DNA of 6,322 bases from CAYLZW01 sp964388085 (lineage in GTDB: Bacteria; Myxococcota; UBA727; CAYLZW01): assembly GCA_964388085.1 (NCBI GenBank), contig CAYLZW010000321.1:1-6322 (forward strand), written 5' to 3'. The notes below the pieces were generated by a model. The model worked only from the letters and a program-made list of their open reading frames with translations. It was not told the DNA's origin and made no database searches. Each line of letters begins with the position of its first letter. Position 1 is the first letter of the stretch. Below are positions 1 through 5,780 of this stretch, in pieces. The translations under genes were made by a program, and so were the position numbers.

Positions 1-395
1 CGCAGCACGTCGGCGTTGTTGAAGTCGCCGCCCATGAAGCTGTCACGCGAGGCCACGCGCACCGCGCGCTTGAGGTTTGGCATGTACAGCCACATGTTCT
101 CGCCCTTGCGCAGCATCTCCTGACCCTTGGCGGTGGCCGGCGCCGAGAACGTCGCGCGCAGCGCGTCGTCACCCGACTTCAGGATGGTCATCTCGTAGGT
201 GCGCGTGCTGCCGTCTTCGCGGTGCGCGACCATGGCGACCTCGGCCTCGAACTTGGCCGGTCCCATGATCTCGTCGTAGCGCTCGAGCAGCTCGTCCGCG
301 CTCGGCTTCTTGGTGCCCTGCGCCAACGCCGTCAGCGAGAGCAGCAGGCTCGCGCCGAGCACCGGGAGCAGAAAGACACGGAGGGGGGCTGTCAT
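1..395 (-). CDS. Outer membrane lipoprotein-sorting (LolA-like) protein, 5' part only
   Basis: The reading frame starts with ATG at 393-395 and runs off the left edge, so 131 codons are visible and the C-terminus is missing. An AGGAG ribosome site lies about seven bases before the ATG. Residues 1-25 form a signal peptide (hydrophobic run VFLLPVLGASLLLSLTALA) with a signal peptidase I-like A-L-A site before Q26, so the protein should be periplasmic. The mature part begins with a short helix (ADELLERYDEIMG) followed by strand-rich sequence. It carries the family pattern 'FSAPATAKGQEMLRKGENMW' and then 'LYMPNLKRAVRVASRDSFMG', typical of LolA-fold 'outer membrane lipoprotein-sorting protein' entries. 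These proteins are commonly encoded beside LolC/E-like permeases, as here: permease B ends 25 bases upstream on the same strand. The fold suggests binding of an acyl chain or lipoprotein handed over by the permeases; the cargo is unknown. It is not classical LolA by sequence. Confidence 0.88.
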   Translation of the reverse strand, partial: MTAPLRVFLLPVLGASLLLSLTALAQGTKKPSADELLERYDEIMGPAKFEAEVAMVAHREDGSTRTYEMTILKSGDDALRATFSAPATAKGQEMLRKGENMWLYMPNLKRAVRVASRDSFMGGDFNNADVL

Positions 396-420
396 CGGAT
401 CTCTCCTGTGGCGAGGGCGC

Positions 421-1653
421 TCACGAGCGGAGCGCGTCGACGGGGTTCATGAGGCTCGCCTTGCGCGCGGGCCAGGCAGCGGCGAGCAAGGCGCCGAGGA
501 CGGCGACGAGGAAGGCCGTGAGCGCCACGGTCACGCTCGGGACCAGGAAGAGGTGCTCCTCGTACACGTTGCCCGGCACCTGAAAGGTGATGCCGCGCGC
601 GCCGAGGAGGACCGTCACGCCGAAGCCGAGCAGCGCGCCGACGAGGCCGCCGAGCGCGCCGAGCAGGAGCGCCTCGCTCAAAAACAGCCACAGCACCTGA
701 CGACGACGAAGGCCGATGGCGAGCAGCGTACCGATCTCGCGGACGCGCTCGTACACGCTCATCAGCATGGTGTTGATGACGCCGAGCACGACGATGGCGA
801 AGAGCACGAAGCTGACACCGCGCAGGATGAGGCCGACGCGGTTCGCCATGTCGCGCAAGAACGGCTGCACGTCGCCCCACGACGAGACCTCGTAGTCGGG
901 CCCGAGCTCCTGGGCGAGCCGGCGCTTCACGACGTCGACGGCGCCGAGATCGTCGACGGCGATGGCGTACTCGGTCACCTGGCCCTGCATGCCGAGCAGC
1001 GCCTGCGCGTAGGCGAGCGGCACCTGCACCGAGCGCTTCGACTCGAACATCACCCCGCCGCGCGCGATGCCCGCCACCTCGAGGTCGAGCGCGTTCATGG
1101 CGCCGCCGGGACCGGCCGCCGTGAGCGTGAGCAGGCTGCCGAGCTCGCGGTCCATGCTCTCGGCCAACTGCCGCCCGACGACGGCGCCGGTCTCGCGCGC
1201 GGGGCTCAGCCAGGAGCCGTCGCCCGGCTGCAGCTCCTCGGCGCGGCCGGGCGTCACGCGCGGCTCGCGCGCGGGATCGAGGCCTTGCACCATCACCATC
1301 GACGCGATCTCGCCGTTCGTGACGAGGCCGGTGAAGGCCAAGCGGCCGCTCACGGCGCGGACGCCGGGGACGCGCGCCATGCGAGCGACAAAGGCGTCGT
1401 CGTGCGGCAGCGTGAGATCGAGCGGCAGGGCCTCCTGCTCGTCGAGGTAGCCCTTCTTGTGCACCTGCAGGGCGCCGCTGCGGCTGTCCACCGCCTGGCT
1501 GATGAGCAGGTTGCGCATGCCCTCGCCGATGCCGAAGGCGACGACGACGAGCGCGACGCCGAGCGCCATGGCGAGCAGGGTGATGAGGCTGCGGCGACGG
1601 TTGCGCGCGAGCGAGCGCACGGCGAGGCGGAACAGGACGCGTACCGTGCGCAT
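421..1653 (-). CDS. FtsX/MacB-type ABC transporter permease (LolC/E-like), permease B
   Basis: A 410-residue inner-membrane permease of the FtsX/MacB/LolCE superfamily. Architecture: a basic N-terminus (AVRSLARNRRRS), a first membrane helix near residues 24-43, a large periplasmic domain near 45-270, then three helices near 275-297, 325-350 and 371-395. The cytoplasmic coupling segment after the second helix reads NTMLMSVYERVREIGTLLAI (294-313), the family hallmark that contacts the ATPase. The C-terminus WPARKASLMNPVDALRS also matches the family ending 'P...A.xxxPxxALR'. It starts four bases after the stop of permease A, so the two are almost certainly cotranscribed. It shares with permease A the segments GALQVHKKGY (60-69) and ERVREIGTLLA, so they are paralogues from an old duplication. 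No ATPase domain is present; a LolD/MacB-like ATPase must come from elsewhere. The likely role is extracting or moving a lipidated or hydrophobic substrate towards the LolA-like protein encoded next. The substrate is not evident. Confidence 0.93.
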   Translation of the reverse strand: MRTVRVLFRLAVRSLARNRRRSLITLLAMALGVALVVVAFGIGEGMRNLLISQAVDSRSGALQVHKKGYLDEQEALPLDLTLPHDDAFVARMARVPGVRAVSGRLAFTGLVTNGEIASMVMVQGLDPAREPRVTPGRAEELQPGDGSWLSPARETGAVVGRQLAESMDRELGSLLTLTAAGPGGAMNALDLEVAGIARGGVMFESKRSVQVPLAYAQALLGMQGQVTEYAIAVDDLGAVDVVKRRLAQELGPDYEVSSWGDVQPFLRDMANRVGLILRGVSFVLFAIVVLGVINTMLMSVYERVREIGTLLAIGLRRRQVLWLFLSEALLLGALGGLVGALLGFGVTVLLGARGITFQVPGNVYEEHLFLVPSVTVALTAFLVAVLGALLAAAWPARKASLMNPVDALRS

Positions 1654-1657
1654 ACGA

Positions 1658-2908
1658 CTACGCCTTCGTGAGCGCCGCCGCCGGGCTCAGCCGGCTCGCG
1701 CGCCATGCGGGATAGAGCGCCGCCAGCGCCGCGCCGGCGGCGCCGAGCAGCACCATCGAGACGAGGAAGCCCGGCCCCACGACGGGGACGATGAGCTGCG
1801 GCAAGCTCGCGCCCGGCGTGGTCAGCCGGATGCCGACCGCGCCGAGCACGAACACGAGCAGCGCGCCGAGCAGCGCACCGACGCTGGCGCCGAGGCCGCC
1901 GAGCAGCGTGGCCTCGAGCACGAACATCTGCATCACCTGTCGCCGCCGCGCGCCGAGGGCGAGCAGCGTGCCGATCTCGCGCACGCGCTCGAGCACGTTC
2001 ATGAGCATCGTGTTCGCGACGCCCATGAGGATGATGAACAGGAAGATGCCGATGACGACGCGCAAGACCGCGTTCTGCACCTGCCGCGCGTCGCTCACGA
2101 GCGGCGCCAGCTCGGGCCAGGTGTGCACCTCGTAGCCGTCGCCGAGCTTGGCCAGGAGCCGCGCTTTGACGAGATCGGCGTCGTCGATGTCGTCGAGCGC
2201 GACGGCGACCTCGGTGACGCGGCCCTCCATGCGCAAGAGCTCCTGCGCGCGCGCGAGCGGCAGCAGCACGAGGCGCTTCTCCCCCTGCGTGAGCGCCTCG
2301 AGGCCGCCGACCATGGGCCCTTCGATGGCGTTCAGCACGCCGTCTTTGTCGTTGGCGATGAGCGCCACCTCGTCGCCGAGCTTCAGCTCGAGGCCGGCGG
2401 CGAGCTCCACGCCGAGCAAGAGCTCGGGCTCCGCTCCGGCCGCGGACGGGCGCAGCCAACGGCCGCGCGCGAGCGCCTCCTGGCGGCGCGGGTTCACGGC
2501 GAGCTCGTCGTCGGGGTCGGTGCCGAGCAGGAAGGCGAAGGGGCTCTCGTCGTGCGCGTTCACCATGCCCGCGAAAGAGATGCGCCCCACCAGCGCCTTG
2601 ACGCCCTCGGTCTCGCGGATGGCGCGATACAGCTCCTCGTCGTCGGGCATGGAGGGCTCGAGCGGCACGGCCTCGGTGCTCTTCACGAACCCCTTCTTGT
2701 GCACCTGCAGCGCCCCCTGACCGCCCTCGACGATGCCGAGGATGATCGACTCCTGCAGCCCGTTCAGGAAGCCGCGCACGCCCACGGCCCCCATGACGCC
2801 GATGGCGAGCGCGGCGACGGTGAGCGCCGTGCGACGCCGGTTCCGCGCCAGGTTCCGCAGCGCGATGGGCAGCAGCCGGAACGGCCCAGGTAGCAAGTGA
2901 GTGATCAC
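1658..2908 (-). CDS. FtsX/MacB-type ABC transporter permease (LolC/E-like), permease A, first gene of operon
   Basis: A 416-residue permease and the first gene of the three-gene minus-strand operon. It has a basic N-terminus (IALRNLARNRRRT), a first membrane helix near residues 28-48, a periplasmic domain near 50-278, and helices near 281-303, 329-357 and 374-399. The coupling motif is NTMLMNVLERVREIGTLLAL (299-318), and the ending YPAWRASRLSPAAALTKA is typical of the family. QVHKKGF at 68-74 matches permease B. The chosen start is GTG at 2906-2908. It lacks a well-spaced Shine-Dalgarno (GGTGAG lies only three bases away) but falls at the predicted transcription start of a promoter, so leaderless translation is plausible. 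A TTG at 2894-2896 is a poorer alternative that would remove four residues. The start codon lies inside a TetR-type operator candidate, suggesting repression of the whole operon. With permease B it probably forms a LolC/LolE-like heterodimer; family certain, substrate unknown. Confidence 0.93.
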   Translation of the reverse strand: MITHLLPGPFRLLPIALRNLARNRRRTALTVAALAIGVMGAVGVRGFLNGLQESIILGIVEGGQGALQVHKKGFVKSTEAVPLEPSMPDDEELYRAIRETEGVKALVGRISFAGMVNAHDESPFAFLLGTDPDDELAVNPRRQEALARGRWLRPSAAGAEPELLLGVELAAGLELKLGDEVALIANDKDGVLNAIEGPMVGGLEALTQGEKRLVLLPLARAQELLRMEGRVTEVAVALDDIDDADLVKARLLAKLGDGYEVHTWPELAPLVSDARQVQNAVLRVVIGIFLFIILMGVANTMLMNVLERVREIGTLLALGARRRQVMQMFVLEATLLGGLGASVGALLGALLVFVLGAVGIRLTTPGASLPQLIVPVVGPGFLVSMVLLGAAGAALAALYPAWRASRLSPAAALTKA

Positions 2909-2915
2909 TCACTCA
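2894..2915. promoter_or_regulatory. TetR-type operator candidate O1, over the permease A start codon
   Basis: Positions 2894-2911 read CAAGTGAGTGATCACTCA, differing from O2 (2941-2958) at only two of 18 bases, both central. Because GTGA/TCAC units repeat here, three registers overlap: CAAGTGA-N4-TCACTCA (2894-2911), a perfect 18-bp palindrome (2896-2913), and TGAGTGA-N4-TCACTCA (2898-2915). The size and symmetry are typical of TetR-family operators. The site covers the predicted start of transcription and the GTG of permease A, where a bound repressor would block initiation. The repressor's identity is not shown by the sequence. Confidence 0.7.
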
Positions 2916-2943
2916 CCGTAACCGACGCGGGGACGGCCTGCAA
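2915..2943 (-). promoter_or_regulatory. Predicted sigma70-type promoter of the permease operon
   Basis: On the minus strand, TTGCAG (2938-2943) and TACGGT (2915-2920) are separated by 17 bases. The -35 keeps TTG and the -10 keeps the key T, A and final T. Initiation 7-8 bases downstream would fall at about 2908, the first base of the GTG start. The hexamers are weak matches taken alone; the support is the exact spacing and the operators touching both elements. Confidence 0.45.
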
Positions 2944-2958
2944 GTGAGCGCTCACTCA
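2941..2958. promoter_or_regulatory. TetR-type operator candidate O2, at the -35 of the permease promoter
   Basis: CAAGTGAGCGCTCACTCA contains a perfect 14-bp palindrome (2943-2956) and matches O1 at 16 of 18 positions. It overlaps the predicted -35 hexamer of the permease operon by three bases. Its start is 47 bp from that of O1. It also lies 84 bp before the plus-strand epimerase start, so it could influence that gene as well. Repetition of such a specific sequence twice in a 133-bp intergenic region makes chance unlikely. Confidence 0.7.
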
Positions 2959-3020
2959 TTTCCGTCTGCGGTCCTAAGCACCTGAAAGGACAGGGAGGAT
3001 CGGCCCTACCCGGCCGCGCT

Positions 3021-3039
3021 CGCCGCTGGTACAGCGGCG
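3021..3039. repeat. Inverted repeat just before the epimerase start
   Basis: CGCCGCTG (3021-3028) and CAGCGGCG (3032-3039) are perfect inverted copies around GTA, ending two bases before the ATG at 3042. In RNA this would be a stable 8-bp GC-rich stem with a three-base loop, covering the place where a ribosome site should be; no Shine-Dalgarno is visible there. As DNA it is a 19-bp dyad that a regulator could bind. Either role is inferred. Confidence 0.5.
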
Positions 3040-3041
3040 CC

Positions 3042-3464
3042 ATGCCGAACGTGACCAAGCTCGACCACATCGCCATCGCCACCCCCGACCTCGAAGAGAG
3101 CCTCCGTTTCTGGGAGCAAGCGCTCGGCCTGTCGGCCAGCCACACCGAGGACCTCCCGGAGCGCGGCATCCGCGTCGCCTTCCTCCCCGTCGGAGACACG
3201 CGCATCGAGCTCATCACGCCGCTGCGCGAGGGCAGCGAGGTGTCGGGCTTCCTCGACAAGCGCGGCGGCGGCATCCACCACCTGGCGTTCTCGACGCCGG
3301 ACGTGGACGGTGACGTAAAGGCCCTGAAGGAGAAGGGCGTGAAGCTCACCAGCGACGAGGCCGCCCCCGGCGCGCACGGCTGCCGCGTCGCCTTCATCCA
3401 CCCGAAGGCGTCGGGCGGCACGCTCATCGAGCTGTCGACGCCGCCGCGCGACGGCGCCGCGTGA
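3042..3464 (+). CDS. mce: Methylmalonyl-CoA epimerase
   Basis: A 140-residue cytoplasmic enzyme of the vicinal-oxygen-chelate (glyoxalase-like) fold, full length for methylmalonyl-CoA epimerase. It interconverts the (2S) and (2R) forms of methylmalonyl-CoA, linking propionyl-CoA carboxylase with the B12-dependent mutase that yields succinyl-CoA. Two babba modules are visible: LDHIAIATPDLEESLRFW (7-24) with RIELITP (54-60), and GIHHLAFSTPDVDGDVKALK (77-96) with GGTLIELSTP (125-134). Expected metal ligands are present: H9, E56, a His of the H79-H80 pair, and E130. Family signatures such as GIRVAFLPVGDTRIEL (42-57) and PGAHGCRVAFIHPK (109-122) favour epimerase over lactoylglutathione lyase. The start is ATG with no clear Shine-Dalgarno and an inverted repeat immediately upstream. 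It is divergent from the permease operon, convergent with tetR (21-base gap), and not beside mutase or carboxylase genes, so it is an orphan copy of the pathway step. Confidence 0.93.
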   Translation: MPNVTKLDHIAIATPDLEESLRFWEQALGLSASHTEDLPERGIRVAFLPVGDTRIELITPLREGSEVSGFLDKRGGGIHHLAFSTPDVDGDVKALKEKGVKLTSDEAAPGAHGCRVAFIHPKASGGTLIELSTPPRDGAA

Positions 3465-3485
3465 CGGAGCCGCGGCCCCGTCCGC

Positions 3486-4118
3486 TCAGCCCGCGGGCGC
3501 GCGCGGCGCGAGCGCCTTCTTCATCATGTCGACGAAGACGCGCACCATCTCGCGCAGGCCTTCGTCGTCGAGCTGTTGGTTCAGCAGCCACACGTCCATG
3601 GCCTGGCCCATGCCGAATACGACGGCGATCAAGAGGCTGAGCGGCAGATCGTCGCGGATGGCGCGCGCGCGCTGCCCGGCGACGAGGGCCGCTTCGAACG
3701 CGGGCAGCACCGCCTGCTCCATCTCCCGCTGCGCCTCCTGGAGCGCCGGGTTCGCCGAGGCCGCCAGCCAGTCTCGCAGCAGCGCCGCCAGCTTCGGAGA
3801 GGCGGCGAGCGAGCTCATGCAGCGCAGGTAGTACGCCTCGAGCGTGGACCAGAAGCGCTCGGCGTCGACGACGCTCGGCAGCGGCAAGGGCCCTAGCGAG
3901 CGGAACAGGCGGCCGAGCTCGACGCGCGCGACGTGCGCGTACAGATCGGCCTTGTCGTCGAAGTAGTAGTAGAGCGAGCCCTTCGAGATGCCCGCCAGCT
4001 CGATGATCTTGTTCAGCGAGGCGCCGCTGTAGCCGTGGCGAGCGAACTCGTCGAGCGCGACGCGGAGCAGGGCCTCTTGCTGTTCGGGGGGGAGCTTGTG
4101 AAAGCGGGGGCGAGGCAC
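3486..4118 (-). CDS. TetR/AcrR-family transcriptional regulator
   Basis: A 210-residue regulator from the preferred GTG at 4116-4118. The N-terminal DNA-binding domain includes LPPEQQEALLRVALDEFARHGY near residues 10-31, then the helix-turn-helix ASLNKIIELAGISKGSLYYY near 33-52 with the TetR 'KGSLYYYF' signature. The rest is a helical ligand-binding and dimer domain without an obvious known ligand class; LLIAVVFGMGQAMDVWLL near the C-terminus is a hydrophobic helix. A GTG at 4143-4145 would add nine residues and overlap the monooxygenase stop by eight bases, but it has no ribosome site, whereas the 4118 start has GAGAGGAA five bases from the AGGA core. It sits 19 bases after the FAD monooxygenase in the same transcription unit, so it probably represses that unit and itself by binding the dyad at 5354-5368. 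Control of the permease operators at 2894-2958 is possible but not shown. Confidence 0.92.
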   Translation of the reverse strand: MPRPRFHKLPPEQQEALLRVALDEFARHGYSGASLNKIIELAGISKGSLYYYFDDKADLYAHVARVELGRLFRSLGPLPLPSVVDAERFWSTLEAYYLRCMSSLAASPKLAALLRDWLAASANPALQEAQREMEQAVLPAFEAALVAGQRARAIRDDLPLSLLIAVVFGMGQAMDVWLLNQQLDDEGLREMVRVFVDMMKKALAPRAPAG

Positions 4119-4121
4119 AGG

Positions 4122-4129
4122 TTCCTCTC
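4122..4129 (-). promoter_or_regulatory. Ribosome binding site that decides the tetR start
   Basis: GAGAGGAA on the minus strand is followed by CCT and then GTG at 4116-4118. The AGGA core is five bases from that codon, an ideal distance. No comparable sequence precedes the in-frame GTG at 4145. The site lies between the monooxygenase stop and the chosen tetR start. Confidence 0.65.
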
Positions 4130-4137
4130 GCGGCAGC

Positions 4138-5322
4138 TCAGGCACCCGGCGGCGCGGGGAGCTCGACGGCGTCGCGCATGCTCTTGCCCATGGCCAGGTT
4201 CGCGACGAAGGGGAGGCGCATCAGCTTCATGACCGTGTTGCGCAAGAGGAGCTGCCGCCGGTTCGTCGGCGCGAAGATGGTAGCAAGGCCCGACGCCGCC
4301 TTCTGCTTCGATCGCAGAAACGGCATGAGCCGCCGCTCATAGCGCGCGAACGCCTGCGCGTGATCGCCTTTCGCGCCCGCCAGCTCGGCCGCGAGCACGT
4401 AGGCCTCGACCATCGCGAGCGCGGAGCCCTGCCCCGCGAGGAGCGACACGCAGGCGGCCGCGTCCCCGACGAGAGCGACCCGGCCGCGCGTCCACGACGG
4501 CATGTGGATCTGGCTCACCCGGTCGAAATAGAAGCTGCTCGCCTCCGCCATGTGCTCGAGCATGGCCGGCGTCTCCCAGCCGGCGCCTTCGAGGCTGCGG
4601 CGCACCACGTCCATCTGCTCGGCGACGCTGCCCGCCGCGGCGCTGCCGTCGTCGAGGAACGTGACCAGGAACAAGGTGACGTCGTCGCGCAGCGACACGC
4701 GCGTCACCTGGTAGCCGACCTTCGTGTACAGCACGGCGACGAGCTCGTCGCGCGGACGGTAGCCCTGCACCTCGAAGGCGGCGGCGGTGATGCCGAGGAA
4801 GCGCTCGAAGGGCGCCTCCTCGCCGAAGGTCAGCCGACGCACCTCGGAGTGCAGCCCGTCGGCGCCGACCACGAGATCGAAGTCGCGCGTTCCGCCGCTC
4901 TCGAACGTCACCCGCACGCGCGCGCCGTCGTCGTCGAGCGCGCGCACGCTGTCGCCGAACATCGTCTCGACGCGGCCGTCCAGGGCGCCGTAGATGACGG
5001 CGGCGAGGTCGGCGCGGGCGATGCTGACGTAGCGGTCGCCGGTGCCTGTTACGAGGAGCGTGTCCGGGTCGAACGACGCCATGGCGCTGCCGTCGTCGTG
5101 CACCTGCCGCAGCTCGCCGATGCGATAGCCCTTCGCCATCAGCGCGGGGACGATGCCCATCTTGTCCGCGACGTCGAAGCCGGCGCCCCAGAAGTCGATG
5201 AGGTAGCCGCCGCGGCGCAGCGCGGGCGCGCGCTCCACGAGGGTGGGCTCGTAGCCGGCCTTCAGCAGCCAATACGCGAGCGTGGGGCCAGCGATGCCGG
5301 CGCCGACGATGAGGACCTTCAT
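4138..5322 (-). CDS. FAD-dependent monooxygenase (group A, PHBH/TetX-like)
   Basis: A 394-residue single-component flavoprotein hydroxylase of the PHBH/TetX/UbiH superfamily, which uses NAD(P)H and O2 to hydroxylate an aromatic or polyketide-like substrate. Motifs in order: GAGIAG (7-12) for FAD binding with acidic E30 closing the Rossmann strand; SIARADL (100-106) with the conserved arginine; VVGADGLHSEVR (151-162), the DG motif; and GRVALVGDAAACVSLLAGQG (280-299), the GD motif that binds the FAD ribose. The C-terminal part (about 330-394) is helical and ends without an extra thioredoxin-like domain. No signal peptide, so cytoplasmic. The ATG at 5320-5322 has a strong GGAGG six bases before it. 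It is the first gene of a unit with tetR, preceded by a promoter carrying an operator-like dyad. This context suggests inducible detoxification or modification of a small hydrophobic compound; the substrate cannot be read from the sequence. A halogenase-type flavoprotein is less likely, as no tryptophan-halogenase motifs are seen. Confidence 0.92.
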   Translation of the reverse strand: MKVLIVGAGIAGPTLAYWLLKAGYEPTLVERAPALRRGGYLIDFWGAGFDVADKMGIVPALMAKGYRIGELRQVHDDGSAMASFDPDTLLVTGTGDRYVSIARADLAAVIYGALDGRVETMFGDSVRALDDDGARVRVTFESGGTRDFDLVVGADGLHSEVRRLTFGEEAPFERFLGITAAAFEVQGYRPRDELVAVLYTKVGYQVTRVSLRDDVTLFLVTFLDDGSAAAGSVAEQMDVVRRSLEGAGWETPAMLEHMAEASSFYFDRVSQIHMPSWTRGRVALVGDAAACVSLLAGQGSALAMVEAYVLAAELAGAKGDHAQAFARYERRLMPFLRSKQKAASGLATIFAPTNRRQLLLRNTVMKLMRLPFVANLAMGKSMRDAVELPAPPGA

Positions 5323-5339
5323 CCGTCACCTCCCGCGTC

Positions 5340-5368
5340 ACCATACCATCAGTTCGACCGCCGGTCTA
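5340..5368 (-). promoter_or_regulatory. Predicted sigma70-type promoter of the monooxygenase-tetR unit
   Basis: On the minus strand, TAGACC (5363-5368, four of six bases of TTGACA) is followed after 17 bases by TATGGT (5340-5345, four of six of TATAAT), preceded by TGG, giving an extended -10. Initiation near 5333 would leave a leader of about 11 bases beginning at the GGAGG ribosome site. The -35 also contains the stop codon of the small protease gene. Confidence 0.55.
5354..5368. promoter_or_regulatory. TetR-type operator candidate for the monooxygenase-tetR unit
   Basis: Plus strand TCGACCGCCGGTCTA: arms of seven bases around a central C, six of seven pairs matching, with GACCG/CGGTC perfect. 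On the minus strand it resembles TAGACC-n-GGTCTA sites described for several TetR-family regulators such as NemR, though the spacer here is three rather than four bases. It overlaps the predicted -35 of a unit that encodes a TetR regulator, the usual arrangement for autoregulation. Confidence 0.6.
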
Positions 5369-5755
5369 GTCATCAGGGGGCTGCGGCGCCGGGCCGAAGA
5401 GCGCGCGCCCGTCGTGGCCCGCGAGGGGCAAGAGGTTGACGAGCGCGAACGTGAGGTGCGCGAGCGCGACGCCCAGCGTCAGCACGAAGAGCCCGCCATC
5501 CGCGGACACGACGTCACGCACGCTCCAGAGGCTGAGCGCCGTGAGCAGGTTCGCGAGCGGACCGCCGGCGTAGAACAAGCGCCGCGGCCAGACGCCGCCC
5601 GGCAGCTCCGCGCTCGTCGAGAAGCCGAGCGCGTGGCGCTCGAGCCGAACGCGCCTCCCTCCGCCCGCCAGCGCGAGCAGCGCGTGCCCGGCTTCATGGA
5701 CGAGCGGCACGCTGAGCGCGCCGACGACGATCAGCAGACACAGCCAGGCGATCAC
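5366..5755 (-). CDS. Small M50-family (site-2 protease-like) membrane metallopeptidase
   Basis: A 129-residue integral membrane protein with the catalytic elements of M50 zinc peptidases. HEAGH (20-24, HExxH) sits at the end of a first membrane helix (about 2-22). AGGPLANLLTAL (63-74) begins the second helix, and VNLLPLAGHDGR (106-117) carries the third zinc ligand D115 in the NxxPxxxxDG pattern, following the helix near 88-110. No PDZ or CBS domain is present, and it is far shorter than typical family members (usually over 200 residues). It is therefore a minimal core, perhaps an 'M50 family metallopeptidase' of unknown substrate. The start is GTG at 5753-5755 with only a weak, close AAGG before it. 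It follows the dsbA-like terminator by 25 bases, so it depends on read-through or on a promoter not visible here. Its TAG stop lies within the downstream operator and -35. Active-site residues are intact, so activity is plausible but unproven. Confidence 0.8.
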   Translation of the reverse strand: MIAWLCLLIVVGALSVPLVHEAGHALLALAGGGRRVRLERHALGFSTSAELPGGVWPRRLFYAGGPLANLLTALSLWSVRDVVSADGGLFVLTLGVALAHLTFALVNLLPLAGHDGRALFGPAPQPPDD

Positions 5756-5780
5756 GCCTTGAGGCTAGCGCGCTCGCAGC

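Noticed and set aside
310..1671. A 453-codon plus-strand open frame antisense to permease B
   Set aside because: Its product is a low-complexity mix of E, H, A, R and D typical of an antisense frame in GC-rich DNA, with no domain, while the minus strand encodes a clear FtsX permease.
1451..2710. Identical 20-base direct repeat at 1451-1470 and 2691-2710 as a possible recombination or mobile element end
   Set aside because: Both copies encode the same residues around QVHKKG at equivalent positions in the paralogous permeases; it is conserved coding sequence, with no element boundaries or transposase.
1457..2893. A 478-codon plus-strand open frame, longer than the gene opposite it
   Set aside because: Same antisense composition artefact (H, E, R, A rich, no motifs); permease A on the minus strand has complete family motifs.
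1350..2912. A 520-codon minus-strand frame that spans the junction of the two permeases
   Set aside because: It is an R/A-rich off-frame shadow of permease A and then of the start of permease B; it does not indicate a fusion.
2909..3427. A 172-codon minus-strand frame opposite the epimerase
   Set aside because: Ser/Arg/Pro-rich shadow with no motif; the plus strand encodes an intact methylmalonyl-CoA epimerase.
3465..3485. Possible terminator between the convergent epimerase and tetR genes
   Set aside because: Only weak GC-rich self-complementarity and no U-rich tract on either strand.
4119..4145. GTG at 4145 as the tetR start, overlapping the monooxygenase stop
   Set aside because: It has no ribosome site, while GTG at 4118 has a well-spaced GAGAGGAA; the extra nine residues (PELPREEPV-like) match no TetR feature. 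It cannot be fully excluded because of translational coupling.
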